Notes: generated by a model from the letters alone, not told the origin. A stretch of 64,000 nucleotides of DNA from Cupriavidus malaysiensis (GCF_001854325.1 NZ_CP017755.1:3286001-3350000), one strand, 5' to 3'; counted from the first letter of the stretch, positions 1 to 9,700 are shown. Numbers and translations: made by a program.

Positions 1-268
1 CGGCGCGCCCCGCCAGCTTCACCGGCCCGCAGCAGCCGCAGCCCGGTCCGTGCCGCGCGCTTTCCTTGGGCGCGCTGGCGCTGCGCTCGTTGAGCGCGTG
101 CGCCTGGCGCGTCGCGGCGTTCATGCTGGCCAGCGCGGGCGCGGCCACCCAGGCACGGGGCGCGTACGCCCCGCAGCCGGGGCAGCGCGCCGCCTCGTCG
201 CGCCGCGCCATCGGCCGCATCACGGCGAAGTCGCCGCAGTCATCGCATCGGTAGTCGTAGGTGGGCAT
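1..268 (-). CDS. fmdB: FmdB-family zinc-ribbon protein (3' end beyond window)
   Basis: The reading frame opens with ATG at 268, behind a GGAG Shine-Dalgarno, and runs off the window edge without a stop, so only about 89 residues are visible. The start reads MPTYDYRCDDCGDF, followed by CPGCG, giving the two CxxC knuckles typical of the FmdB zinc-ribbon family. A further Cys cluster (GCGCCGP) lies near the visible C-terminus. It starts 44 nt after the formamidase stop on the same strand, so it is probably the last gene of the urt-fmdA operon. In Methylophilus an FmdB-like protein is linked to formamidase expression. A regulatory or metal-handling role here is inferred from that family and not shown by the sequence. 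Confidence 0.8.
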   Translation of the reverse strand, partial: MPTYDYRCDDCGDFAVMRPMARRDEAARCPGCGAYAPRAWVAAPALASMNAATRQAHALNERSASAPKESARHGPGCGCCGPVKLAGRA

Positions 269-312
269 CGGTTCTCCGCAATGGTGGCAACGGTGGGGCG
301 CGACGATCCGCG

Positions 313-1545
313 TCAGGGCAGGTCCGGCGACAGCGGCAGGTCCACGCCGCCCTGGATCATGCGCGCCGGGCCGCTGGCGCTCGGGCGGATGTCGAAGTCG
401 AAGATCTGCGTCGGCAGCCACAGCGTGGCGCAGGCGTTCGGCACGTCGACCACGCCGCTGATATGGCCCTGCACGGGCGCGGTGCCGAGGATCGAGTAGG
501 CCTGGGCGCGCGAGTAGCCGAACTTGGTCAGGTACTCGATGGCGTTCAGGCAGGCCTGGCGGTAGGCCACGTTCACGTCGAGGTAGTGCTGCTTGCCCGC
601 CTCGTCCACCGAGATGCCTTCGAAGATCAGGTAGTCGTTGTAGGCCGGCGTGATCGGGCTGGGCTTGAAGATCGGATTGCGGATGCCGTACTTGGCCATG
701 CCGCCCTTGATCAGCGACACGCGCATGTGGACCCAGCCCGCCATCTCGATGGCGCCGCAGAAGGTGATCTCGCCATCGCCCTGGCTGAAGTGCAGGTCGC
801 CCACCGACAGGCCCGCGCCATCGACGTAGACCGGGAAGTAGACCTTGGCGCCGCGCGACAGGTCCTTGATATCGCAGTTGCCGCCATGCTCGCGCGGCGG
901 CACCGTGCGCGCGCCGGCGGCGGCCGCCTGCTCGCGCGCGTCGCCCTGCAGCCGGCCCATGTGGGCGGTGGCGGCGAAGGGCGGGTTGGCCAGCCCGGGC
1001 ACGCGGGCGGGATCGCTGGAAATCAGCTCCGCTTCGCGCCGGTTCCACGTCTCCAGCATGGCCTTGTCCGGCAGGCAGCCGATCAGCCCGGGATGGATCA
1101 GGCCGGCGAAGTTCACGCCGGGAATATGGCGCGACGAGGTGAACATGCCGTGGAAGTCCCAGATCGACTTCTGCGCCTGCGGGAAATGGTCGGTGAGGAA
1201 GCCGCCGCCGTTCTGCCTGGAGAAGAAGCCGTTGAAGCCCCACTGGCTGTCGGCCTTGGCGCCGATGTCGAGCAGGTCGACCACCAGCAGGTCGCCGGGC
1301 TCGGCGCCTTCGACGCCGACCGGGCCGGAGAGGAAATGCACGATCGACAGGTCGATGTCGCGCACGTCGTCGGCCGAATCGTTGTTCTGGATGAAGCCGC
1401 CGGTCCAGTCGTAGGTCTCCAGGATGAAATCGTCGCCCGGCTTGACCCAGCAGGCCATCGGGATGTCCGGGTGCCAGCGGTTGTGCACGTCGGGGTTTTC
1501 GTAGGGCGACTGGGCCAGGTCGACCTGGATCAGGGTGTCTGTCAT
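313..1545 (-). CDS. fmdA: Formamidase (acetamidase/formamidase family)
   Basis: Hydrolyses formamide, and possibly other short amides, to ammonia and the carboxylate in the cytoplasm. The 410-residue product has the length expected for FmdA/AmdA and starts MTDTLIQVDLAQSPYENP, with the family's HNRWHPDIP segment directly after. The ATG at 1545 is preceded by AGGAGG at good spacing. Family signatures in the middle (REHGGNCDIKDLSRG and LHFSQGDGEITFCGAIE) are intact. It lies 62 nt downstream of the importer ATPase urtE on the same strand, so uptake and hydrolysis of the amide are probably co-transcribed. The pairing of FmdA with a branched-chain-type ABC importer matches the known fmd cluster of Methylophilus methylotrophus (FmdDEF plus FmdA). 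Formamide is the likeliest substrate, but urea-derived or other short amides cannot be excluded. Confidence 0.93.
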   Translation of the reverse strand: MTDTLIQVDLAQSPYENPDVHNRWHPDIPMACWVKPGDDFILETYDWTGGFIQNNDSADDVRDIDLSIVHFLSGPVGVEGAEPGDLLVVDLLDIGAKADSQWGFNGFFSRQNGGGFLTDHFPQAQKSIWDFHGMFTSSRHIPGVNFAGLIHPGLIGCLPDKAMLETWNRREAELISSDPARVPGLANPPFAATAHMGRLQGDAREQAAAAGARTVPPREHGGNCDIKDLSRGAKVYFPVYVDGAGLSVGDLHFSQGDGEITFCGAIEMAGWVHMRVSLIKGGMAKYGIRNPIFKPSPITPAYNDYLIFEGISVDEAGKQHYLDVNVAYRQACLNAIEYLTKFGYSRAQAYSILGTAPVQGHISGVVDVPNACATLWLPTQIFDFDIRPSASGPARMIQGGVDLPLSPDLP

Positions 1546-1574
1546 GGCGATGCCTCCTGCTTGGGATGCCGGTG

Positions 1575-1601
1575 GTGGGAAGTGGGAAGTGGGAGTGGGA
1601 A
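1575..1601. repeat. 7-bp tandem repeat in urtE-fmdA spacer
   Basis: Four near-perfect copies of GTGGGAA (one shortened to 6 bp) fill the spacer between the urtE stop and the fmdA ribosome-binding site. Copy-number changes here would alter only the spacer length within the operon. Confidence 0.8.
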
Positions 1602-1607
1602 GGCCGC

Positions 1608-2297
1608 TCAGACCGAGAGCAGCGCGCGGATATGGCCGACGTCGGTACTGTCGCGGGCGGTCTCGTGGACGAAGCGGCCGCCCTCGATGACCAGCAGCCG
1701 GTCGGCCACGTCGAGCGCGAAGCTCAGGACCTGCTCGGAGAAGACGATGGTGATGCCGCGCGTGCGGCGGATCTCGTCGAGCGCGCGCGCGATGTCCTTG
1801 ATGATCGACGGCTGGATGCCCTCGGTCGGCTCGTCGAGCAGCAGCACCTTGGGCTCGGCGACCAGGGCGCGCGCGATCGCCAGTTGCTGCTGCTGGCCGC
1901 CCGACAGGTTGCCGCCCTTGCGCTTGCGCATCTCGAACAGCACCGGGAACATGGCGAAGATGTCCTCCGGAATGCGGCGCGCGCTGCCCTGCTGCATGCC
2001 GGTCAGGATGTTCTCCTCGACGCTCAGGTGGGAGAAGATCATGCGGCCCTGCGGCACGTAGCCGAGGCCGGCGCGCACGCGGCGGTAGCTCTCCTCGCGC
2101 GCGACGTCGCGGCCGTCGACGCGCACCTGGCCGGAACGCACCGGCAGCATGCCGATCATGGCCTTGAACAGCGTGGTCTTGCCCATGCCGTTGCGGCCCA
2201 TGATGGCCACCGTCTCGCCCTGCGCGGCCGCGAACGAGACGCCGTGCAGCGCCTCGCTCTGGCCATAGTTGACGACCACGTTGTCGACGCTCAGCAT
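1608..2297 (-). CDS. urtE: Amide/urea ABC importer ATPase UrtE
   Basis: One of the two ATPases of the importer. The 229-residue product has Walker A (GRNGMGKTT), the Q-loop region around YVPQGRMIF, the signature LSGGQQQQLAIARAL and Walker B VLLLDEPTEGIQPSI. The EGIQPS ending of Walker B is characteristic of UrtE and LivF-type subunits. The ATG at 2297 has GGAGG upstream. It is last of the five transporter genes, 39 nt after urtD. Its closest functional alternative is LivF of a branched-chain amino-acid system, but the neighbouring formamidase and UrtA-like receptor favour urea/short-amide transport. Confidence 0.92.
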   Translation of the reverse strand: MLSVDNVVVNYGQSEALHGVSFAAAQGETVAIMGRNGMGKTTLFKAMIGMLPVRSGQVRVDGRDVAREESYRRVRAGLGYVPQGRMIFSHLSVEENILTGMQQGSARRIPEDIFAMFPVLFEMRKRKGGNLSGGQQQQLAIARALVAEPKVLLLDEPTEGIQPSIIKDIARALDEIRRTRGITIVFSEQVLSFALDVADRLLVIEGGRFVHETARDSTDVGHIRALLSV

Positions 2298-2336
2298 GCG
2301 GGCTTCCTCCTGTCGCGTTGGATTGGGGCGGCCATC

Positions 2337-3080
2337 TCAATGGCCCAGGTAGACGTCGATCACGCGCGGGTCGCTCTGCACCTGCGCCATCGAGCCTTCG
2401 GCCAGGATCTTTCCCTGGTGCATCACGGTGACCTTGTGGGCGATCTGCTGCACGAAGTCCATGTCGTGCTCGATCACGATCACGGCGCGCCCCTTGCTGA
2501 TGCGGCGCAGCAGCGCGGCGGTCTGCTCGCGCTCGCGCACGCTCATGCCGGCGATCGGCTCGTCCAGCATCAGCAGCTGCGGTTCCTGCATCAGCAGCAT
2601 GCCGATCTCCAGCCATTGCTTCTGGCCGTGCGACAACTGCGCGGCCTCGCGCTCCAGCGCGTCGCCGAGGCCGATCTCGGCAGCCACTCCGGCCACGCGC
2701 CGGCGCACCTCGTCGGTGGTGCGGAAGGCCAGCGCGCCCAGCACGCCGCGCCCACGCGGGAAGGACACCGCCAGGTTCTGGAACACGCTCAGGTTCTCGT
2801 AGATCGACGGGGTCTGGAACTTGCGGCCGATGCCGGCGCGCACGATCTCGTACTCCGGCAGGCCGCTCATCTCGCGGTTGGCGAACTTGATGCTGCCGCC
2901 GCTGGCGCGCGTCTTGCCGCAGATGAGATCGAGCAGCGTGGTCTTGCCGGCGCCGTTCGGGCCGATGATCACGCGCAGCTCGTCGCGGTCGACGTAGAGC
3001 GTAAGCCCGTCGATCGCCTTGAAGCCGTCGAAGGAAACCGTCAGGTCCTCGACGGCCAGCATGAAGTCGGTATTGCTCAT
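2337..3080 (-). CDS. urtD: Amide/urea ABC importer ATPase UrtD
   Basis: Second ATPase of the importer, 247 residues. Walker A is GPNGAGKTT near residue 40, the signature is LSHGQKQWLEIGMLL and Walker B is LLMLDEPIAGM. The SHGQKQWLEIGM form of the signature, rather than SGGQ, is diagnostic for UrtD. The switch histidine follows in IVIEHDMDFV. The start ATG at 3080 has GGGAG upstream, and the gene begins 24 nt after urtC. It works at the cytoplasmic face together with UrtE on the UrtB/UrtC permease pair. Confidence 0.93.
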   Translation of the reverse strand: MSNTDFMLAVEDLTVSFDGFKAIDGLTLYVDRDELRVIIGPNGAGKTTLLDLICGKTRASGGSIKFANREMSGLPEYEIVRAGIGRKFQTPSIYENLSVFQNLAVSFPRGRGVLGALAFRTTDEVRRRVAGVAAEIGLGDALEREAAQLSHGQKQWLEIGMLLMQEPQLLMLDEPIAGMSVREREQTAALLRRISKGRAVIVIEHDMDFVQQIAHKVTVMHQGKILAEGSMAQVQSDPRVIDVYLGH

Positions 3081-3104
3081 GGTCGCTCCCGCTCGGGTTC
3101 AGGC

Positions 3105-4238
3105 TCAGGCAGTCTTGGCAGGGATGCCGTCGGCGGGCTCCTGCGGTGTCTCGCCGGCGCGGCGGCCCAGGTACTTGCCGTAGAGGCCGGCCAGCCCGTC
3201 GGGAAAGGCCACCACCACGCCGATGAAGAGCGCCGCCATCAGGAACAGCCACAGGTCGGGAAAGCTCTCCGAGAAGTAGGTCTTGCCGGCGTTGACCAGC
3301 AGCGTGCCCCACACGGCGCCGACCAGGCTCATGCGCCCGCCCACGGCGGCGAAGATCACCATCTCGATCGACGGCACGATGCCGACGAAGGACGGCGACA
3401 TGAAGCCGACCTGCAGCGTGAACAGGGCCCCTCCGACCGCCGCCAGCGCGGCCGCCAGGCAGAACACGAAGACCTTGAACATGGCGACGTCGTAGCCGGA
3501 GAAGCGCACGCGGTCCTCCTTGTCGCGCATGGCCAGCAGCAGCACGCCCAGCTTGGTGTGCTGGATCCAGCGGCACAGCGCCATGGCGCCCAGCAGCAGG
3601 GCCACGTTGACGAAGTACAGCACCAGCCGCGCGCCGTCGGTGCGGATGTCCCAGCCGAGCAGGGTCTTCAGGTCGGTGATGCCGTTGACGCCGCCGGTGT
3701 AGCCCTGCTGGCCGATGATCAGCACCGACAGGATCAGCGCCACCGCCTGCGTGATGATGGCGAAGTAGACGCCGCCGACACGGCGCCGGAACATGGCGAA
3801 GCCGACCACGAAGGCCAGCAGCACCGGGACGGCGACCACGCCGAGCAGCGCCAGCGGCAGGTGGCGGAACGGCTCCCACCACCAGGGCAGCGCGGTGAGC
3901 TGGTTCCAGTCCATGAAGTCCGGGATGCCCGGCGTGGACTGGATCGCGGTGCTCTTCGCATCCGAAGCCTCGAGCTTGAGGAACATCGCCATGGCGTAGC
4001 CGCCGAGGCCGAAGAACACGCCCTGGCCGAGGCTGAGCACGCCGCCGTAGCCCCACAGCATGACCAGGCCGACGGCGACGAAGGCATAGCTGAGGTACTT
4101 GCCGATCAGGTTCAGGCGGAACACGTCGCACGCCAGCGGCAGCACCACCAGCAGCACCAGGGCCAGCACGGCGTAGCCGAGCCATTCGCCGCGCAGCGCG
4201 GCCAGCGCGGCGCGGGGGAGGGATTTCGTGGCAGGCAT
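3105..4238 (-). CDS. urtC: Amide/urea ABC importer permease UrtC
   Basis: Integral membrane permease of the branched-chain amino-acid transporter (LivM-like) family, 377 residues with many hydrophobic segments. The start was placed at the ATG at 4238, which has GGAG six bases upstream; an in-frame TTG two codons earlier is less likely. The family motif LSLGQGVFFGLGGYAMAMFL is present in the N-terminal third. A long extracytoplasmic loop between the first segments (about residues 90-125) and the large size match UrtC rather than LivM. The gene is 6 nt from urtB and probably translationally coupled. It forms the substrate channel with UrtB. Confidence 0.92.
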   Translation of the reverse strand: MPATKSLPRAALAALRGEWLGYAVLALVLLVVLPLACDVFRLNLIGKYLSYAFVAVGLVMLWGYGGVLSLGQGVFFGLGGYAMAMFLKLEASDAKSTAIQSTPGIPDFMDWNQLTALPWWWEPFRHLPLALLGVVAVPVLLAFVVGFAMFRRRVGGVYFAIITQAVALILSVLIIGQQGYTGGVNGITDLKTLLGWDIRTDGARLVLYFVNVALLLGAMALCRWIQHTKLGVLLLAMRDKEDRVRFSGYDVAMFKVFVFCLAAALAAVGGALFTLQVGFMSPSFVGIVPSIEMVIFAAVGGRMSLVGAVWGTLLVNAGKTYFSESFPDLWLFLMAALFIGVVVAFPDGLAGLYGKYLGRRAGETPQEPADGIPAKTA

Positions 4239-4250
4239 CTGCAACTCCGG

Positions 4251-5165
4251 TTAGCGCCGCACCGCGGGGGCGAACAGGCCCTGCGGACGGATCATCAGGA
4301 TGGTCACGATCAGCAGCAGCGTCAGCACGCGCGCCATCGAGCCGGTCAGGAAGAACTCGGTGATCGACTGCGTCTGCGCGATGCCGAAGGCCGAGGCCAC
4401 CGTGCCCGCCAGGCTGGCCGCGCCGCCGAAGGTCACCACCAGGAAGGAGTCGACGATGTATAGCGAGCCGCTGGTCGGCCCGGTCGAGCCGATCGTGGTG
4501 AAGGCCGCGCCGGCCACGCCGGCGATGCCGCAGCCGATGGCGAAGGTGAGCCGGTCGGTGCGCCGCGTATGGATGCCGGCGGCATTGGCCATGGCGCGGT
4601 TGGCGGTGGTGGCGCGCACGCGCAGGCCCCAGCGCGAGCGGTACAGCGCCAGCCAGACCAGCCCCGCCACGCACAGCGTCAGCGCCATCACGAAGAGGCC
4701 GTTGATGGGGATGTCGAGGCCGGGCGCCGGTGTCCACGAGCCCATCAGCCAGTCGGGCAGCGTGGGGCTGACCTCCTTGGGCCCGAAGGTCGAGCGGAAC
4801 ACCTGCTGCATGCCGAGCGACAGGCCCCAGGTGGCCAGCAGCGTGTCGAGCGGGCGCCGGTAGAGGTGCCGGATCAGGGCCCACTCGGCCAGCCAGCCGG
4901 CGGCGAAGGCGATCACGAAGGCCGCGCCGATGGCCAGCGGGAAGTAGTACGGCATCCAGGCGGGCGCCAGGCGCTCGACCGTGGCCGAGGCCAGGAAGAT
5001 GGTGTAGGCGCCGATGGTCATGAACTCGCCATGGGCCATGTTGATGACTCCCATCTGGCCGAAGATGATGGCCAGCCCGAGGGCCATCAGCAACAGCACC
5101 GAGAACAGGCTCAGGCCGGCGAAGCCCTGCATCAGGCCGATGTTCAGCATGTCGGAGAGACTCAT
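4251..5165 (-). CDS. urtB: Amide/urea ABC importer permease UrtB
   Basis: Integral membrane permease, 304 residues, LivH-like. After the first hydrophobic segment it carries the family motif MGVINMAHGEFMTIGAY. About eight hydrophobic segments can be read. The ATG at 5165 has AGGAG seven bases upstream and lies 15 nt after the receptor gene. Some UrtB proteins carry an extra N-terminal periplasmic domain and are over 500 residues. This one is the short form typical of the amide-type clusters, another hint that the substrate may be a short amide rather than urea. Confidence 0.92.
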   Translation of the reverse strand: MSLSDMLNIGLMQGFAGLSLFSVLLLMALGLAIIFGQMGVINMAHGEFMTIGAYTIFLASATVERLAPAWMPYYFPLAIGAAFVIAFAAGWLAEWALIRHLYRRPLDTLLATWGLSLGMQQVFRSTFGPKEVSPTLPDWLMGSWTPAPGLDIPINGLFVMALTLCVAGLVWLALYRSRWGLRVRATTANRAMANAAGIHTRRTDRLTFAIGCGIAGVAGAAFTTIGSTGPTSGSLYIVDSFLVVTFGGAASLAGTVASAFGIAQTQSITEFFLTGSMARVLTLLLIVTILMIRPQGLFAPAVRR

Positions 5166-5180
5166 GACCGGCTCCTCGGC

Positions 5181-6488
5181 TTACTGGTAGCCCTTGGGGA
5201 AGGGATTGGGCGGGATCAGCTGCGGCGACTCGGCCACCACCTTGAACTGGCCATCGAGCTGGGCCAGGCCGACGCGCGTCTTGCTCCACAGGTGGTGGTT
5301 CGGATCGACCTTGACGTAGCCCTCGGGCGCGCTCTTCAGCTCGATGCCCGGCGAGGCCGCCACCACCTTGTCGACATCGAAGCTGCCGGCGCGCTCGACG
5401 GCGGCCTTCCACAGCCAGGGACCGAGGTAGGCGGCCTGGGTGACGTCGCCGATCACCGACTTGGCGCCGTACTTGGCCTTGAAGGCGTCGACGAACTGCT
5501 TGTTGTTGGGGTTGTCGAGCGACTGGAAGTACTTCATGGCGGCGTAGAAGCCGGCGATGTTCTCGCCGCCGATGCCGAGCACCTCGTCCTCGGTCACCGA
5601 GATGGTCAGCAGGAACTGCTTGTCCGCGGTGATGCCGGCGGCCTTGAGCTGCTTGTAGAAGGCCACGTTGGAGCCGCCCACCACGATGGCGTAGATGCAG
5701 TCCGGCTTGGCCACCTTGATCTTGTTGATCAGCGAGTTGAAGTTGGTGTGGCCGAGCGGGTAGTACTCCTCGCCGACCACCTTCAGCTTGAGGAAGTTCT
5801 CGATGTGCTTGCGCGCGATCTTGTTCGAGGTGCGCGGCCAGATGTAGTCGGAGCCGATCAGGAAGAAGCTCTTGGCGCCCTTCTGCCTGGCCGCCCAGTC
5901 CAGTCCCCAGAGGATCTGCTGGGTGGCTTCCTGCCCGGTGTAGATCACGTTCTTCGACTGCTCCAGGCCTTCGTAGAAGGTGGGGTAGTAGAGCAGGCCG
6001 TTCTCCTTCTCGAAGACCGGCAGCACCGCCTTGCGCGAGGCCGAGGTCCAGCAGCCGAACACGGCGGCGACGCGGTCGTTGACCAGCAGCTTCTTCGACT
6101 TCTCGGCGAAGGTGGGCCAGTCCGAGGCGCCGTCCTCCTTGATCACCTTGATCTTGCGGCCCAGCACGCCGCCGGCGGCGTTGATCTGGTCGATGGCGAG
6201 CTGCTCGGCCTGGATCGAGCCGGTCTCCGAGATCGCCATGGTGCCGGTGGCCGAGTGGAGCTGGCCCACGATGACCTCGCCGTCGCTGACGGCCAGCCGG
6301 GTGGTGTTGACCGCCGCGGTGGGCGGGTTGGCGGCGCCGGCCTGGCCGGCCAGGCCCGCCAGCGACAGCGCCGGCAGGGTGGCGATGCCCTGCACCAGCC
6401 GGCGCCGCGGCAGCGATACGGCGCGGCCTTCGGCGGGAATGGGCGAGGACGGCGCGGGGCTGGCCCCGTCTCGGTTCTTGTCACGCAT
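5181..6488 (-). CDS. urtA: Amide/urea ABC importer substrate-binding protein UrtA
   Basis: Periplasmic receptor that feeds the UrtBCDE importer, 435 residues. The N-terminal 55 residues hold a basic region with LPRRRLVQGIATLPALSL and an AGA-type cleavage site, which looks like a twin-arginine (Tat) signal rather than a plain Sec signal. The mature part is a type-1 periplasmic binding fold and contains stretches typical of UrtA/AmiC/FmdD receptors (DGASDWPTFAEKSKKLL, FGCWTSASRKAVLPVFE, YPTFYEG). Start ATG at 6488 has AGGAG upstream. It is the first gene of the operon, so the promoter must lie in the 254-bp divergent spacer shared with the transporter-kinase gene. Ligand (urea versus formamide) cannot be read from the sequence. 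Confidence 0.93.
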   Translation of the reverse strand: MRDKNRDGASPAPSSPIPAEGRAVSLPRRRLVQGIATLPALSLAGLAGQAGAANPPTAAVNTTRLAVSDGEVIVGQLHSATGTMAISETGSIQAEQLAIDQINAAGGVLGRKIKVIKEDGASDWPTFAEKSKKLLVNDRVAAVFGCWTSASRKAVLPVFEKENGLLYYPTFYEGLEQSKNVIYTGQEATQQILWGLDWAARQKGAKSFFLIGSDYIWPRTSNKIARKHIENFLKLKVVGEEYYPLGHTNFNSLINKIKVAKPDCIYAIVVGGSNVAFYKQLKAAGITADKQFLLTISVTEDEVLGIGGENIAGFYAAMKYFQSLDNPNNKQFVDAFKAKYGAKSVIGDVTQAAYLGPWLWKAAVERAGSFDVDKVVAASPGIELKSAPEGYVKVDPNHHLWSKTRVGLAQLDGQFKVVAESPQLIPPNPFPKGYQ

Positions 6489-6512
6489 GGTCGATGCTCC
6501 TTGGCGGCAGGT

Positions 6513-6542
6513 GGGATAGGGATCGGGTTCGGGATCGGGATC
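6513..6542. repeat. 6-bp tandem repeat upstream of urtA
   Basis: Five GGGATC-type hexamers (two with one change) sit 25-54 bp upstream of the urtA start, on the leader side of the divergent promoter region. Confidence 0.75.
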
Positions 6543-6612
6543 GGTGCCGCGGCGCGGGGATGCTGCGGTGCGGCGTTGAGCGGACTATGCGGCGGCGGCG
6601 CCGGCGCGGCCA

Positions 6613-6628
6613 TACGTCATTCAACGTA
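6613..6628. promoter_or_regulatory. Candidate operator, inverted repeat TACGT-N6-ACGTA
   Basis: A 16-bp inverted repeat (TACGT, six bases, ACGTA) lies in the middle of the urtA/kinase divergent spacer, the least GC-rich part of it. Inverted half-sites separated by a few bases are typical of NarL/LuxR-type response regulators, and one is encoded next to the spacer at 10095-11018. Binding is inferred, not shown. Confidence 0.4.
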
Positions 6629-6702
6629 CGCGGCACCGCGGCACGCTTCTTGCGTCGCGCAGCGGCATCGCCGATCGTTCCGACTTCCCGTCGGCCTCTT
6701 TC

Positions 6703-6744
6703 GTCCCTGTTCCAGTCCCTGTCCCGGTCCCTGCCCCTGTCCAT
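6703..6744. repeat. 6-bp tandem repeat running into kinase start codon
   Basis: Seven GTCCCT-type hexamers (several with one mismatch) run up to and into the ATG at 6743. In the kinase frame they would encode alternating Ser-Leu, which makes the upstream in-frame extension unlikely to be real protein. Confidence 0.7.
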
Positions 6745-9700
6745 GTCGAGCGCCAGCCAACCCGTCCAGCGCATCAGCAAGATCCGGCGCGACTACAACC
6801 GCTGGGTCGCCGACGAGACGCTCGAGGACTACGCGCTGCGCTTTGCACCAAGATCGTTCCGCAAGTGGAGCGCCTTCCGCGTCGCCAATACCGCTTTTGG
6901 TGCGGTGGCCTTCCTCGCGCTGGAGGCGATCGGCGCCGCCATCACGCTGAGCTACGGCTTCACCAATGCGATGTGGGCCATCGGCGCGGCGGCGCTGGTG
7001 ATCTTCCTGACCGGCCTGCCGATCTCCTACTACGCGGCGCGGCACGGCCTGGACATGGACCTGCTGGCGCGCGGCGCGGGCTTCGGCTACCTGGGCTCGA
7101 CCATCACCTCGCTGATCTACGCCAGCTTCACCTTCATCTTCTTCGCCCTCGAGGCGGCCATCATGGCGCAGGCCTTCGAGATGCTGTTCGGCCTGCCGCG
7201 CCCGCTCGGCTACCTGCTGTCCGCGCTGGTGGTGATCCCGCTGGTGACGCACGGCGTCACGCTGCTGTCGCGCATCCAGCTGTGGACCCAGCCGCTCTGG
7301 CTGGTGCTGCTGGTGCTGCCGTACGCGCTGATCCTGTGGCGCGAGCCGCACCGCTATGCCGACTTCCTGACCCTGAACGGGCGCCTGGCGGACGGCGACG
7401 GCTTCTCGTGGCACGCCTTCGGCGCCGCCGCCACGGTGGCCGCGGCATTGATCGCCCAGATCGGCGAACAGGTCGACTTCCTGCGTTTCATGCCGCCGCT
7501 GACGCGGCGCAACCGCCTGCGCTGGTGGGGCGCACTGATCGCGGCCGGGCCGGGCTGGATCGTGCTGGGGGCGGCGAAGATGGCCGGCGGCGCCTTCCTC
7601 GCCTTCATCGTGCTGCAGGCCGAGCTGCCGATCGCGCACGCGCTGGAGCCGACGCAGATGTACCTCGCCGGCTTCGCGCGCGGCCTCGGCGGCAGCTGGC
7701 CGGCCTGGGTCCCGGTGGCGCTGACCGGGGTGCTGGTGCTGGTCTCGCAGACCAAGATCAACATCACCAATGCCTACGCCGGCTCGCTGGCCTGGTCGAA
7801 CGTGTTCGCGCGCCTGACCCACAGCCACCCGGGGCGCGTGGTGTGGCTCGCCTTCAACGTGCTGATCGCGCTGATGCTGATGGCGATGGGGGTGTTCGAG
7901 GCGCTCGAGCAGGTGCTGGCGCTCTACGCGCACCTGGCCGTGGCCTGGGTCGGCGCGCTGTTCGCCGATCTCGTCATCAGCAAGCCGCTGGGGCTGTCGC
8001 CGCGCGCCATCGAATTCCGCCGCGCCTACCTGTTCGACATCAATCCGGCCGGCTTCGGCGGCATGGCGCTGGCCTCCGCGCTGTCGCTGCTGGCGCACCT
8101 GGGCGTGTTCGGCGAGACCCTGCGCCCGGCCTCGATCGGCATCGCCCTGGCCCTGTCCATCGCCCTGCCGCCGCTGATCGCGCTGGCGACGCAGTCGCGC
8201 TACTTCATCGCGCGCGCGCCGGCCGACTTCGGCAAGCGCCATGCCGTCATCCGCTGCGCGATCTGCCGCAATCCCTTCGAGCAGGAAGACGTGGCCGCCT
8301 GCCCGGCCTACCGCGGCCCGATCTGCTCGCTCTGCTGCACCCTCGACGCGCGCTGCGGCGACCGCTGCAAGCCGGGCGCGAGCGCGCAGGAGCAGATCGC
8401 CACCGCGCTGGCGCGCGTGCTGCCGGCCGGCACGCCGCCGTCGACGGCGCGCCGCATCGGCCAGTTCGCGCTGGTGCTGGCCGGCATGGTGTTCACCTTC
8501 GGTACCCTGCTGTGGCTGCTGTACACGCAGGAACAGCTCTCCAGCCCGCTCGCCGTGCGCGGCAGCCTGTTCCTGAAGATCGGCGCCGGCCTGGTGCTGT
8601 TCGCCGCCGTGGCGGCGTGGTGGCTGGTGCTGGCCAACGAGAGCCGCACCGTGGCGCAGGAGGAGTCGGAGCGGCAGAACGTGCTGCTGCAGATGGAGAT
8701 CGACGCGCACCGCCACACCGATGCGCTGCTGCAGAACGCCAAGGAGGTGGCGGAGCAGGCCAACCAGGCCAAGAGCCGCTTCATCACCGGCATGAGCCAC
8801 GAGATGCGCGCCGGCCTCAATTCGATCCTGGGCTACTCGCAGCTGCTGCTGCGCGCGCCCGCGCCGCCGGCGGCGTGGCGCGAGGACGTGCGCACCATCG
8901 GCCGCGCCGGCGAGCACCTGTCCAGCCTGGTCGACGGCCTGCTGGAGCTGTCGCGCATCGAGGCCGGCAAGCTGCGCCTGGAGCAGGAGGCGGTCGCGCT
9001 CGAAGAACTGCTCGACGACCTGGTGCGCATGTTCCGGCCGCTCGCCGCGGCGCGCGGCCTGGCCTTCCGCTACCGCGTGGAAGGCACGCTGCCCTCGCAC
9101 GTGCACGGCGATTCCAAGCGGCTGCGCCAGATCGTCATCAATCTCGTCAGCAACGCCATCAAGTTCACCGAGCACGGCAGCGTCACGCTGAGCGTGCGCC
9201 ACCAGCGCGAGCTGGCCACCCTCAGCGTGGCCGACACCGGTCCCGGCATCGCCGCCGAGGACCAGGCACGCATCTTCGATCCCTTCGAACGCGCCAACCC
9301 GCACGACGATCGCGAGGGCATCGGCCTGGGGCTGGCCATCGTGCGCCTGCTGGCGGACCTGATGGGCGGCGATATCCGCCTGCGCAGCGCGCCGGGCGCC
9401 GGCAGCGAGTTCACCGTGCGGCTCTACCTGCCGGCCGTGGCCGCCGCCGCGCGGCCGGCCGTCGCCGCGGCCGCCGCCCCGCTGGTGCCGCACGCGCGCG
9501 TGCTGGTGGTCGACGACCGCGCCGCGCACCGCGCGGTGCTGCGCGGCTTCCTGGCGCCGCTGGGCCTGGCGGTGCGCGAGGCCGGCGAAGGCGCGGCGGT
9601 GCTGCCCGCGCTGCGCCAGTGGCGCCCGCAGCTGGTGCTGCTCGACCTGAACCTGCCCGATGCCTCCGGCTGGGACCTGTGCCGGCGCATCCGCGCCGAG

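Noticed and set aside
1566..4463. Plus-strand 965-codon frame across urtC-urtE
   Set aside because: Antisense to three clear ABC genes, with His/Gln/Arg-rich low-complexity translation and no family features.
313..5412. A 1699-codon minus-strand open frame
   Set aside because: Only its last part (from the ATG at 1545) is a real gene, fmdA. The rest is an out-of-frame shadow of urtB-urtE produced by high GC content.
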